Assembly (NCBI GenBank): GCA_964035575.1
Contig: OZ037888.1
Coordinates: forward strand, 930,001 to 994,000
Direction of reading: 5' to 3'
DNA length: 64,000 bases
Source: Rhynchopus sp. YZ270_cl-10
Lineage: Eukaryota; Euglenozoa; Diplonemea; Diplonemida; Diplonemidae
Shown in pieces: positions 33,728-43,426 of this stretch (its first letter is position 1; every line of letters starts with the position of its first letter). The translations under genes were made by a program, and so were the position numbers. Below the pieces are notes generated by a model, which was not told the DNA's origin, searched no databases, and was given only the letters and a program-made list of their open reading frames with translations.

Positions 33728-33820
33728 TACAGGAGGACAAGAAATAATATTGGCGGATTTTTGGGGGTTTTCTTGTAATTGGCGACTTTTTTGGTCTCCA
33801 ATATTTCTTGTCCTACTGTA
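33728..33820. mobile_element. Tc1/mariner-like MITE (93 bp)
   Basis: The right end read inward is TA then CAGTAGGACAAGAAATATTG. The left end is TA then CAGGAGGACAAGAAATAATA. TA borders plus a CAGT start are typical of Tc1/mariner-derived MITEs. It sits 36 bp after the CLC stop codon, probably within its 3' UTR. Confidence 0.75.
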
Positions 33821-33829
33821 AAATACATA

Positions 33830-34070
33830 CAATGCAACGAGGCCGAAACGGCCTCGCTAAGGCCTGAAAATAGATACTGAGGCGTGGCTCTTTTTTGTAC
33901 TTAAACTGAAGCATCCTCTGTACCTTCTTTTCATTAGAAAAAGAATGTATATGAACCAATGTACTTACACGTAAGCGAAGCGATCCTGAATACCGCTCAG
34001 ACGCTCCTCAGATAGATTTTCTAGACATGCCTATTTTCAGGCGTAGCTGGTAGTACGCCTTATTGCATTG
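33830..34070. mobile_element. Foldback element (241 bp) next to the MITE
   Basis: Inverted ends CAATGCAA, followed by sub-terminal GCCTGAAAATAG (33862 onward) and its complement (34031 onward). The interior shows no coding. No clear target duplication is visible. Confidence 0.6.
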
Positions 34071-34867
34071 TGTGAATAAAATGTAATGAAAAAAAAACCT
34101 TCTTAAATAACAGCGCCGGGCCGTCAGGGCAGAACCTAAGGCGTGTCAGTACCCCAACCTCGGCCCCACGTAGTGCACCTTCCAGCAGGCGGCCTTCTGC
34201 GGCGCCTGAGAGCGTGCCCGCGGATCTGAATGTTTGATAACAAAACAAAATTCTAGAAAAAAAGGACTCATTTCTTCTCCCCGTGAAAAACAGCAATTAG
34301 TAAAAGGTGTTGGGGAAGAAGAGGGGAGTGAGGTGGGGGGGTAAATGGGGTAGCCCTGATTGGTTACAGGCAAATGGAATTTTTAACGAAAAATTAAAGA
34401 GAAGTGAGAGAGAGAGAGAGAGAAGCAAAACCCAATGACATCCTTGTGTCTGCTCATTTTTTGAGGTTGGGTTCCATTTTATATACTTCGTTTTTGTTTT
34501 TCCCAATACGTTTTCAAAAAAAAAAGACCATGATTTTTTGTTTTACGACATCGGGGTGTTTTTTCTGGGTTGTGTGAAACATTTGTTAACCGTTAACTGG
34601 GGTTGGGTGCGAGGAGGGGGGGGACAGCGTGACACCCCCACCCCTTTCCCCCTCCCGCAGAAACTAAAAGTAACCGTCCGTCCGCTGGCGTGCGAACCAA
34701 AAAAAAATAGGTCCCTTTTTTCCCACGTTTTTTTCTCCCACAGACATTGATCTCGCCGGTGGAAGCGTACAACTAACAAACTCTCCCCTATTTCGTTTCC
34801 CGTTTTCCTGTGTGTGATAGTTATTGACACCGTAGTATTTATTTTGATGCTGTGCGATAACGAATAT

Positions 34868-34897
34868 GATGAGGTGACTAAGCACGAGAGGCTTATA
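34868..34897 (+). other. Hairpin family 2 copy upstream of the OB-fold gene
   Basis: GATGAGGTGACTAAGC, loop ACGAGAG, GCTTA. It lies about 90 bp before the start codon at 34984, so it may fall in the 5' leader or promoter. Other copies are at 21779, 22201 and 63662. Confidence 0.55.
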
Positions 34898-34983
34898 AAC
34901 TTTTCTTTTTTTTCTTCTCTCAACACACCAAAAAAGACGCCTTTTTTTTTCTTTTTTACACATTGCGAAAAAAAAGGGCTAAA

Positions 34984-35627
34984 ATGCCTGGGGCAGACAT
35001 CGATACGATAGCTTCCATAGCTCCTGGTATGCGGGCTAACATTGTTGCGGTTGTGTTGGGGGAGAGCGTCAGCGTGCGCCTTGCGCGTGAGGGCGGGGAG
35101 GTGGACGTGGCGGAGTTTGAGCTGTCAGACGCGACGGGGAGGGTGCGTGCCGTGACGGTGTCGCGGGACACTGCGCACACCCTGCGGAAGGCGGTGGGCA
35201 CACCGCTGCTCTGCATCGACGCAGCGGTCCACGCAGTCCCCATCAAACCATCCGAATTATGCCTTCGCATCCTCCTCTCACACTCGACCACGCTCCTCTC
35301 ACTCGCAGAGGTGCCTTCACAAGAGACGCTCCTAGAGTTGGTATGCAAAGCAGAGAGGACAAGATGGAAAGATCTTGTGGGAAAACCTATAGGCATGGAA
35401 ATAGATCTTAATAAGGGGAGTTTTTTTTTAAAAGAAAACCGACGCCGGAGCTGTAAGATCTTCTTAAAAGTGCTAAAAAAAAATACACCTTTCCACAGGC
35501 GGAGGACCACTGCTTTGAGGACCCAACAGAGCTAGCCGGTCTTGTGTTGCAGGCAATGGCGAATATGCCTCCTAAGGTGCCACCTGCGTCGGCGATAGAC
35601 CGGTCCTTTGAGTGCTATCCGAGGTGA
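34984..35627 (+). CDS. Small OB-fold protein, SOSS-B/RPA-like
   Basis: Exon 1 34984-35340, intron 35341-35498 (donor GTATGC, acceptor CCACAG, phase 0), exon 2 35499-35627, giving 161 aa. Residues ~8-100 read as an OB-fold: IASIAPGMRANIVAVVLGES, a beta strand, FELSDATGRVRAVTVSRDTA, then LRKAVGTPLLCIDAAVHAV. The layout (I-x-PG, DATG turn, V-x-V strand) matches single-stranded nucleic-acid-binding proteins of the SOSS-B/hSSB and RPA type. The C-terminal ~45 residues are short and helical. Reading through the intron would instead give a basic tail, so the intron call decides the C-terminus. A role in DNA repair or RNA binding is inference from the fold. Confidence 0.65.
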
Positions 35628-36211
35628 TGTTGTGGTGTGGTGCTGTGTGGCCCTTCTGTTATGCCTTGGTGGAGTGAGTGTGGCAGCAGCACTGCCTTTT
35701 TCAATGCTGGCCAAGACTTTTGTGTACCCCTAAGGATTTGGGGTACCAGAGAGGCCTCTTTTGCTGTTGGTGTTTTTAAGAAAAGAAAAGGAAAACAACA
35801 TAGTGGAGTTCATCTTCGGGTGTCTACACTAAAGCAACCAAGTTTTCAGAAAACACATTTTGCATTGCGTCAGCCATACGCATCGTGATGTCAAAAAAAC
35901 AACTCTTAGATTGCTTGCCTTTCCCCATAATTATACTAATTTCACGGGAAACCACGAGTTTTTGGGCAGCACAATTCTTTTTTCTGAAGATGCAAGAGAG
36001 AGACGCACCCCACTCAAAGGGGCACTTCACCCATCTCTTCTTTGTTACATTCTTTTTCCATCCGAACGAGACAAAAAAAAAAAAAAAACTAATCCCCAAC
36101 TCTTCATTTCCACCTCCCCCCTTCCCCCCCACACACTACCTCAAAATTATCTCTTCTCCAGGGGGGTTGTTGTCCTCCCCTTCCCCTTCCCCTTCCTTCC
36201 TTCTATAAAAT
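35628..36211. other. Intergenic region with a 7-bp-stem hairpin
   Basis: GTACCCC, 9-nt loop, GGGGTAC at 35723-35745 lies about 100 bp after the preceding stop and could act in 3' end formation (inference). The remainder is A/T-rich, with a long pyrimidine tract (about 36110-36205) before the next start. No gene is seen. Confidence 0.6.
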
Positions 36212-39200
36212 ATGCCAAAAAAGGGTAAATTCAAGCGTATTACGAAGCTCGCCAAATTGAAAGTCGCTCCATCCCCGAATCTCAGCGGCATTCCGTCGCC
36301 GAGGGATCTGCCGTCGCCTTCCCCGCGCTCTTTTCGGTCCTCCCCGCAGGTTTCACCACGCCCATTGGAGAGGCGGTCCAGCATTTATGCAGTCCCTGCA
36401 AGGTTTATTGGTGATGAAGCCGGGAAGGTTGCGGCAATAAATTCAGAGTTACGTTCGATTGAGCATTCGCAAAGCGTGCGAGGGAAGAAGCTTTCAAATA
36501 CCCCTTCCGAACCACCCTCCTCCGGCCTCAAACTGCAGCATATCATCAATGAAAAGGCAAACCAAAATACGCAAAAGCTCTTAGAACAGAAGGACCGGGA
36601 GCTGCGTTTGGTGCTTCGAAGGGAGGAAGGAATGTGCGCAAAGATGCGTCGCAGGATCGAAGAACTTCAGGAACACTCCTACGACATAAGCGACCAACTC
36701 ACCGACAGCAATGCCACCCTTGCAGACTACAAAGCGAAATACGCAAACGCCCTCTGTACTGAAGAGCTCCGCGCCAAACAGGAGCGTTACAAACTACTAA
36801 AAGACTTCCATCAGCAGGTCACCCTAAAAGGCACGACACTATCCCAAACGGTACAATGGGTTATCATGAAGCAAGAGGCCTTAGAATCCTCTGAGCAGGC
36901 GGAATCCGAAGCTGCCACTTCAGCGGCAGAAGCGGACCTCCAAGCGAATCTCCAAAACGACAAACTCCAACGTAGTCTCGAAAGGGTGAAAAGAGAGTCA
37001 GAGGCGCTCCGGCAAACGATCCGTCAAAAGGACGGCAAAATCACCTCCCTCACTGAAGAGTTGGCAGAGCTCTCTGAACAAATGGATACAATGCTTACCC
37101 CTGATATGTTAGCCGCTGTGCAAGGTTCTATCAAAAGCGTGACAGATGATTTTCATGCAATTCGTGAATACGCGAACCGCCAAATCGATGCAACTAGCAT
37201 GGACCTCGCCATGATGTGCACTGCCCTACAAGACCAAGGCCTCGCGCCTTTAACAGAAAGCATTGCGACACTAAGCGCTGATTTAGAAATCAAAGGGACG
37301 GCAATCACCCTGAAAGACACCATATTATCCGTCTTTGCGAGGGTCTGCACTCAGGTGGACACTTTTATTAGAGAATTGACCGAAGATTTTGATTTGTTTC
37401 CCTACTTTCGATCGATCAATGCCTGCAGAGACGATCTCCTGAAGGAAGCGGCACGCATTCAGGAATGCGACAGCTCTTCAACAGATGACACTCAATCACA
37501 AGGATCGCTACCATCTGCCTCTCCCATCGACGGTGTTGACGCTGAACAGACCTCATCTCCCCCTCTACCGGAGGCAGATTTTGGTCCTTTAGGAATCAAT
37601 ATTTTGCACCTCCCCCACCCCGACAGCGAAGCCCTCGCGGACCAACCGTTATATGATATCCTCCCCACCCTCAACCGAACGTTGTCAGCCGTCTCTGAGC
37701 TTGCATCGCAGTTTTCCGACCAAAAAAAATTGAATGAAAAGATGAGTGAAACATACAAAGCGAAGATTGCGGAGTTGGAGCTGAGTTTGGGGGAAGCACA
37801 GAAGAGACTGGAGTCGCATGGACAGGAGACCCAACTATTGAGAGAGAGGTTAAATGAGGCGTTGTTATTGGGGGTGGAGAAGGAGCAGGAGACGTTTGAG
37901 CTTCGACGTCTTTTGAAAGAGTCAAGCGAGCAGCACGAAGCGGACCTCGCAGCCGCAGACCTTGCCCTCCAAAGCGCTATCGTCTCCCACCGTCCTACCC
38001 TCTCCCCTGAGCAGGAATCGCACCTTCGCTCCCTATATAGCTCCGTTGCAACCAACGCCGCCTGCCTCACCAACCCAGACGAGCACCGTACCACCTGCCG
38101 CCACGCTCAATCAATCGAACGTCAAATTGACGACGCAGACATTGCATATGAACCGGCCCTCCACGCCCTTACCTTCCTCGACGATGTTATCAATCTGCTC
38201 CAACGCAAAGGAAAGAAACGTGGCAGGGACGTATCCGAACCGCTAGGGGAGGATGAAAAGAAACGGTTGGATGATGCCTTATCATACAGAAAGAAGCGTT
38301 GGCATGATAAGGTGTCAGCATTGCATGAAGCGAAGGCATGTGAACTGACGGTGCTCAAACGACTCATAGAGTGTGAACAGGAAGCGGCGCGGTTGATTGG
38401 GCGTGACAGCAAACACCTCTACTGGTTGCAGCAGAAGATGTCTGTAATTGACGCTCTCCTCTCATCGAGCATGCGTGGAACAAACTTTGCTGACCCAGAT
38501 TATGATGATTCTGACCAAAACGGTCTCTCCCGTATCCGAAGCTGGACCGCAGGAGGCGTTAAAACGTCGGTTCCTCACAATCTCCGTACAACGTTATATC
38601 ACGGTGACAAACCAGAGCCTCTCCCCGAAGGATTTTTCGAACAATTTGACGCCTTGGTGAAACGGTTTCCGCAGGCTTCTAGAGATCCACGAAATGCAGG
38701 TGGAGGTGCGGTGTCGCACTTTGCTACTGAGGAGATGATGTGGGAGGAGAAGCTGAGAGGGACACATCGTCTTATCCGCGAAATCACAAAGCTACGACAC
38801 GTCAAAACCGGAAACAACGATGCTGACGACGACGCGAGCAGCGACTCTGATTCGGGTGCCCCTGAAGGCCCCCTCTCGAGAGGACTACCACAGATTGCTC
38901 CGGTAGCGCCTCACGTCTGTTCCGCCGTCCCTCAAGGTCGTACCGTCCTCCACGCTGATCCCTCCGAAGACATTGCGTCTCCAGCGGTAAGGGGTGGGGT
39001 CCTGCAGTGCATCGCCCCAGCTGGGTTGTCTCGTGTACAGATTACCTTGCCGGATGAGGTGGTCAAGCCGGAACGTCCTGCGAGGCCGCTCTTTTCATCG
39101 CACATGAAGGAAAGGAAAGACTCAGGTCCATTTCTCCCAGCCTTTGCGTATGAGGGGAAGGTGCCGGTGAAGGTTGTGTTGCCGAATGTGGCTGTGCTAG

Positions 39201-39391
39201 AGAAGGTGCAAGACCCAGTGGAGCGCGCAGAGGCGATAGTGGTGGCGGCACAAAGGATTGGGAGAAAGGATTCGCTGTTAAAACAGCTGCGGTTGAGGCC
39301 AAGCAAGACACTCTTCCCGACACGGTATAATACAAAATCGGCCTTGAATGTGTCACCTTCCCCATCAGATTGCTTTAGTCTCACGCAATAG
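36212..39391 (+). CDS. Large coiled-coil protein
   Basis: 1059 aa, single exon, starting at an ATG after a CCTT-rich tract. The N-terminus is basic (MPKKGKFKRITKLAKLK), followed by a Ser/Pro-rich disordered stretch (~20-60). Long heptad-like segments rich in Glu, Leu, Gln and Lys span roughly 110-300 and 490-615, with a further helical region ~640-750. An acidic stretch ADDDASSDSDS at ~870 leads to a less ordered C-terminus. No ATPase, motor or membrane segment is seen. The composition suggests a structural protein of the cytoskeleton, flagellum or centrosome. I do not recognise a named family. Confidence 0.8.
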   Translation: MPKKGKFKRITKLAKLKVAPSPNLSGIPSPRDLPSPSPRSFRSSPQVSPRPLERRSSIYAVPARFIGDEAGKVAAINSELRSIEHSQSVRGKKLSNTPSEPPSSGLKLQHIINEKANQNTQKLLEQKDRELRLVLRREEGMCAKMRRRIEELQEHSYDISDQLTDSNATLADYKAKYANALCTEELRAKQERYKLLKDFHQQVTLKGTTLSQTVQWVIMKQEALESSEQAESEAATSAAEADLQANLQNDKLQRSLERVKRESEALRQTIRQKDGKITSLTEELAELSEQMDTMLTPDMLAAVQGSIKSVTDDFHAIREYANRQIDATSMDLAMMCTALQDQGLAPLTESIATLSADLEIKGTAITLKDTILSVFARVCTQVDTFIRELTEDFDLFPYFRSINACRDDLLKEAARIQECDSSSTDDTQSQGSLPSASPIDGVDAEQTSSPPLPEADFGPLGINILHLPHPDSEALADQPLYDILPTLNRTLSAVSELASQFSDQKKLNEKMSETYKAKIAELELSLGEAQKRLESHGQETQLLRERLNEALLLGVEKEQETFELRRLLKESSEQHEADLAAADLALQSAIVSHRPTLSPEQESHLRSLYSSVATNAACLTNPDEHRTTCRHAQSIERQIDDADIAYEPALHALTFLDDVINLLQRKGKKRGRDVSEPLGEDEKKRLDDALSYRKKRWHDKVSALHEAKACELTVLKRLIECEQEAARLIGRDSKHLYWLQQKMSVIDALLSSSMRGTNFADPDYDDSDQNGLSRIRSWTAGGVKTSVPHNLRTTLYHGDKPEPLPEGFFEQFDALVKRFPQASRDPRNAGGGAVSHFATEEMMWEEKLRGTHRLIREITKLRHVKTGNNDADDDASSDSDSGAPEGPLSRGLPQIAPVAPHVCSAVPQGRTVLHADPSEDIASPAVRGGVLQCIAPAGLSRVQITLPDEVVKPERPARPLFSSHMKERKDSGPFLPAFAYEGKVPVKVVLPNVAVLEKVQDPVERAEAIVVAAQRIGRKDSLLKQLRLRPSKTLFPTRYNTKSALNVSPSPSDCFSLTQ

Positions 39392-40105
39392 GAATGTCTT
39401 TTTTTCTGATTTGAGTTGTATCTTTTATGAGTGTAGGAGTCTCAGCTGCTTCTGTTCGGCTGCATGTCTCTTTTTCAAGAGGGTGTGTCATACAGTTCGG
39501 CGTTATCAAATGATTTTTTCGTTATTGCGTTAGAAAAAAAAAATATTGGAACAGTTATTGCCAAATATGACCCAGAAACTGTTTTCATATTTTCTTTTGA
39601 GGATTTTTCTCAAAAAACGGTCAAAAAAAAAAAAAAAAAAAAAAAAGGTGGTGTTGATGTGAGGCACCTTCGTACCTTGCTTTGCTATCTTTTTCTTTTC
39701 TTTTTTTGGGGGGGAAGGAAAGGAACCAGGTTTCCACACTGCGTTTCTCCTTTGCCCTGGCTTTACCTTCGCACAACGTCTAAGCGTGTTTTTTGTTTCA
39801 TTTCCGCAAAAGATTTTCAAGATGGAAAATGGGGGGGATAGTTTGGTGAACAACCAGTGTGGATGAATGGAGGGGGTGCACAACGTACGCAAAAAATTGC
39901 GCAGAAGTGTGTCGAAACACCCCCCTTCAGCCACACAAAATATGGGGAGGTATTTTTTTTGTTTCGATGTCTGCATCTCTGCAGAGGCGTTTCAAAGAGA
40001 GAGAGAAAAAAAAAACTTCATTTTCCTTTTTGTTTTTTTTTCTTGGCTCCCACTTTTTGTTTTCTACCTGCTTACAGCTTCCCTGTAAATCAATCCCATA
40101 CGCAT

Positions 40106-40174
40106 CACTCCGGGGTTCGATAACCCGCGGAGTGTCAGTGCCTGCGTCCCAGAGGCGTTTGCACTATCAACTTC
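40106..40174 (+). other. Composite structured element, best copy
   Basis: Hairpin 1 (40106-40134): CACTCCG, GGGTT, loop, AACCC, CGGAGTG. Hairpin 2 (40137-40165): AGTGC, GCGTC, loop CCAGA, GGCGT, GCACT. Then ATCAACTTC. Parts or all of this order recur at 22270, 22697, 22853, 23297, 25037, 28125 and 31128. Hairpin 1 looks superficially like a tRNA T-arm, but no cloverleaf surrounds it. Confidence 0.6.
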
Positions 40175-40554
40175 ACTTTTGTTTTCTACATTTTTCTTTT
40201 TGTGTGTCACAAATAAAGGTTCCACCCATTTCCTCCCCCCCTTTCCAAAAAATTTTCCTCTCATCCTCCCTTCTCTAAAAAACCACACAGCATCCACCTA
40301 AAACAGATCCAAAAAAAAGGGGAATTTTCCTTTTTTATCAATCTCTCTCACTCTCACTCTCACCCCTCCCCTCCTTTTTCCCCCTTCTCCTTCTCCTTCT
40401 CCTTCTCCCTCTCCCTTCCGTTCCCTTTTCCAAAATCAAACTTATCTTCAAAAACCTACTCCTTTTTTTCTTCGTTTTTGTTTCTTATTATTTTGATAGA
40501 ACAGAAAAAACACCTCTTCTCTTAGAAGAGAGTGGTTGTGCCTCCTTTAAGATA

Positions 40555-40622
40555 GTGGAGATTTGCACAAAACTGTAACAACACAACCTGAGGCAACTAC
40601 ACTACTCCAAACAATTTATCAT
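40555..40622 (+). repeat. Family 3 repeat, copy upstream of zinc-finger/PDZ gene
   Basis: GTGGAGATTTGCACAA, then AACACAACC, GAGGCAACTACACTACTCCA and AATTTATC. It ends four bases before the start codon at 40627. A diverged copy follows the same gene at 42256-42320, and two more lie at 61653 and 61929. Confidence 0.75.
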
Positions 40623-40626
40623 TGAA

Positions 40627-42225
40627 ATGGACGCCCCTGTCTTTGATATAACACATGAAGCTTCGGTGACGGTGAATGGACAGACAGAACGGATGCGGTC
40701 AAACCGGAGTTTACAGGCGCAGAAGAATGATCATAGTATTTTGGTCAGCCGTCCGGAGAGTGGGGAAGCTCAGGGTCCTCCTCGAGGGGCATCTTCACCT
40801 AGGACGCAGAGCGCGATCTTCGATCATTCTACAGAATCAAACGAGGAAGTGGAGTCTTTACGGCAGGTTGTGGCTAGTTTGCAGGCGGAGTTGCAGAGAA
40901 CGCAGAATATGGCACAGCAGCATGAGGACATGGCTCCACAGCCGCACTACAGAGCGCCGTCTCCGACACCCTTTTTGCATCATAAAGGGGAAGAAGAAGA
41001 TTTGGCCACACCGTATCAGAATGGACGCATCACATCGCATGCGGAATTTGTGAAGTTGAAGAAGCTTCATACAACTCCGTTACGAGAGGTCTCATCAACT
41101 CCGAGAAAAATTCTTCCGGCGAATCTGTCTAATGAAAGGGCAATATCACCAAGGAAGGTGGTGGTTCGAGAAGCAGGATGTGCCCCTAACGTTTCAAATA
41201 AAGAGTTTACGAAAAAAAAGTTGGGGCATACCGTCAGCCATGACTCTCCGTTGAGGAGAAGGGCGTCCGATGTTCCTCCTGCGGGGCTAGAGTATTCTGG
41301 TATCATTGACAGTTTGTCGCCAGAGAAGCCTAGGTCTCATGCGAAGTGGCCGGCGCACCTTCCGCACAATGTACTGCAGATTCTTCAAGGGGTCTGGGAA
41401 AGCCGTGCACCCCCTTTAAAAAGATTTGTCGTAAAGGGAGAAGGGATCTACGTGGATGGTGTGCTGTCAGTGCATCGGGTGGTGGTCGGTGCGTTTGGCC
41501 TGCACTTCGCGGATGCGTGCGTACAACACATCAATTCCGACACCGTAGAATGGGACTGCGGTGACATCTGGGTACGACCTGGATTTCGTGGAAATATTCC
41601 GACCAAAAGAGCTCAACCAACACCCCACCCAAGGCAGAACCAGCAAAAACAACGTCAGGACCAAAGAACCAACGCAAACCAAGAGGAGAGGAGGGGAGGA
41701 AATTCTCCGCAAAGTGTGTGTGTTGACTGTAACCAAAGCGCTTCGGCGTCTCCGTTTTGCCCTATTAGCGGACGACCTCATGAAGGACCTGAGATGACAC
41801 AGCGTGGAGGAGGAGGTGGAGTGTTCCATAGTACCCAGGGTCGTTGTCCAAATGGACATAAGCTTGCCATTCAGCATGGTGTAGGGGATGTCTCGTGTTC
41901 GTCGTGTGAATTGATTTTGCCTGCAGAGAGGTTTGCAGGGTGTAGAGAATGTGATTATGATGTGTGCGACTGTTGTTTAGGATGTGCGGAAGGGAGTGCC
42001 ACGTGTGTGATGGTGCAGCGGAGCCCTGATGAAGGGACCGGGGCGATATGTGCACCGAGCATGTTGTTGGAGGAGGTGGTGCCTGGAAGCCCTGCAGACA
42101 TCTCAGGCATGCAGGCGCTTATCGGAAAGAAGCTGACGCATGTAAACGGCATTCCAGTTTACACCATCGGAGAAGCCTGCAGCGTTGCGCAGAAGGATGC
42201 TGCTGTGGAGATGCGGTTCGAATGA
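40627..42225 (+). CDS. Zinc-finger and PDZ-like protein
   Basis: 532 aa, single exon. Residues 1-230 are disordered and Ser/Arg-rich with a short coiled coil (VESLRQVVASLQAELQRTQN, ~75-94). Residues ~245-320 form a compact domain (LPHNVLQILQGVWESRAPPL, then a beta-rich stretch). Residues ~405-450 are a cysteine/histidine zinc-binding module of the treble-clef (C1/ZZ-like) kind, with the pattern CxNGH, CSSC, CRECDYDVCDCC. The C-terminus (~455-532) resembles a PDZ domain with LLEEVVPGSPADISGM and KLTHVNGIPV. The combination suggests a scaffold or adaptor acting at membranes or the cytoskeleton. The precise role is unknown. The gene lies between two direct copies of the family 3 repeat. Confidence 0.75.
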   Translation: MDAPVFDITHEASVTVNGQTERMRSNRSLQAQKNDHSILVSRPESGEAQGPPRGASSPRTQSAIFDHSTESNEEVESLRQVVASLQAELQRTQNMAQQHEDMAPQPHYRAPSPTPFLHHKGEEEDLATPYQNGRITSHAEFVKLKKLHTTPLREVSSTPRKILPANLSNERAISPRKVVVREAGCAPNVSNKEFTKKKLGHTVSHDSPLRRRASDVPPAGLEYSGIIDSLSPEKPRSHAKWPAHLPHNVLQILQGVWESRAPPLKRFVVKGEGIYVDGVLSVHRVVVGAFGLHFADACVQHINSDTVEWDCGDIWVRPGFRGNIPTKRAQPTPHPRQNQQKQRQDQRTNANQEERRGGNSPQSVCVDCNQSASASPFCPISGRPHEGPEMTQRGGGGGVFHSTQGRCPNGHKLAIQHGVGDVSCSSCELILPAERFAGCRECDYDVCDCCLGCAEGSATCVMVQRSPDEGTGAICAPSMLLEEVVPGSPADISGMQALIGKKLTHVNGIPVYTIGEACSVAQKDAAVEMRFE

Positions 42226-42663
42226 TGGGAGAAGAGAAGAAGAAAAAAACTGACAGTGAAGATTGCAGAACTGTGGACAACACAACCCGAGGCAACTACA
42301 CTACTCCAAATAATTTATCAAAATGAAATAAGAGAAGAGCCTCGAAGTTTTTTGTACTTTTTGTTTGTTTTTTTGTATTGATTGTTCTGTTGCACCTTTT
42401 TAAAAAAGGTAGGATTTTAGAAATGTATACAAACCTCCAAAGGATTTTAAAAAGACGGAATATTTTAACCTCATCTGCCAAACCCTACCCTCTTCGCAAT
42501 GATTCCTATTTTTTCCACAAAACAGAACACACACACACATACAAAACCTATACACAACCCAAGACAATCAAAAGAAGTGCCATTTGCACACTGCAAAATA
42601 ATTACGTTATAGCCGACAGTTGTTCCCCCCCGCCCGGCCCCCTTAGCTCTCTAGAGGGACACC
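42226..42663. other. Intergenic region with family 3 repeat
   Basis: Contains the family 3 copy at 42256-42320. Otherwise A/T-rich with short ACAC runs and a C-rich tract just before the RPB8 start. No gene is seen. Confidence 0.65.
42256..42320 (+). repeat. Family 3 repeat, copy downstream of zinc-finger/PDZ gene
   Basis: GTGAAGATTGCAGAACTGTG, then AACACAACCC, GAGGCAACTACACTACTCCA, AATAATTTATCA. It is in direct orientation relative to the copy at 40555, so the two flank the gene at 40627-42225. Confidence 0.75.
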
Positions 42664-43276
42664 ATGACGAGTCCAATTTTGACAGAAGATCAGTACGCAG
42701 TGAAGAACGTTGACCATGAGGTACTTATGATTTTATTCTTACAGTTTTCCCCCTCCAGGTAACCCACCCCAACACTTCGATATACCTATCTTTTTAAATC
42801 ATTCTGCGCACTTCGTCTACCTAAGCCACCCCCACCTAATACACACCCATATTCTGCGCAAAGAATTACCCATCACCCACCTACCACACCCACAGGCATT
42901 CTTCGACAGAGTGAGTCGTGTGGAGGCAACGTCGCGTACCTTTGGGTTGAAGGTCATTTTGGATGTTAATACTGATATCTTTCCGATAGAACGCTCGGAT
43001 AACTTGACGATTGCACTTGCGAAGACACTGGAGATGGACGGCACGCTCCGTCACGACTCCTACGACCCTACTGTGTTCTCTCGCCACACCCTCGCAGAGA
43101 AATACGAGTACGTCTGCCACGGCACCGTCTACAAAGTGCAGGGAGGAGACAACGGTGAGACCGTCACGTTCTACATCTCCTTCGGCGGCCTCCTCATGCG
43201 CATCACAGGGCAAATACAGAAGCTGACTGGCATTGAACTCAACCAGAAGCTATACCTTCTTATCAGAAGACAGTGA
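42664..43276 (+). CDS. RPB8: RNA polymerase subunit RPB8 (RPABC3)
   Basis: Exon 1 42664-42720 and exon 2 42896-43276, split by a 175-bp phase-0 intron (donor GTACTT, acceptor CCACAG), give 145 aa, close to the ~146-150 aa of other RPB8 proteins. Family signatures are clear: FDRVSRVEA near the N-terminus, LKVILDVNTDIFPIE, LAKTLEMDGTLRHDSYDPT, EYVCHGTVYKV, and the hallmark YISFGGLLMRITGQ near the end, then LYLLIRR. RPB8 is a shared subunit of RNA polymerases I, II and III with an OB-like beta barrel. This is the best marker here that the DNA is eukaryotic nuclear. The donor GTACTT is less standard than the GTATG of the other genes, so the exact exon 1 boundary is slightly uncertain. Confidence 0.93.
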
Positions 43277-43426
43277 AAAAAGGGGGGTTTTTTTTTGGGA
43301 TGGGGTGTGTGTGTGTGTGGTATTGGGGTGTCGGAAAAAAAAAAGAAAACGGCATTAAAAAGATCTGTCAATCATGGCGAAAAGGTTAATTCAGGCCTTT
43401 TGCATCAAAAACAAAAGTTTTTTTTT

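Larger units (their letters stand above)
33693..34983. other. Intergenic region with two MITE-like elements
   Basis: Holds the elements at 33728-33820 and 33830-34070, a GA-dinucleotide run (about 34402-34424), and a hairpin family 2 copy at 34868. No coding sequence is recognised. The last ~50 bp before the next gene are T- and A-rich. Confidence 0.7.
39392..40626. other. Intergenic region with composite structured element and family 3 repeat
   Basis: Contains an A run of about 24 bases (39622-39645), the element at 40106-40174, a CTTCTC repeat (about 40384-40410) and the family 3 repeat at 40555-40622 that ends four bases before the next start codon. Frames here are low complexity and not called. 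Confidence 0.65.

Noticed and set aside
40106-40134. tRNA T-arm (GGTTCGATAACC)
   Set aside because: The loop resembles TTCGA, but there is no acceptor, D or anticodon arm in range, and related copies change the loop. It is part of the recurring two-hairpin element.
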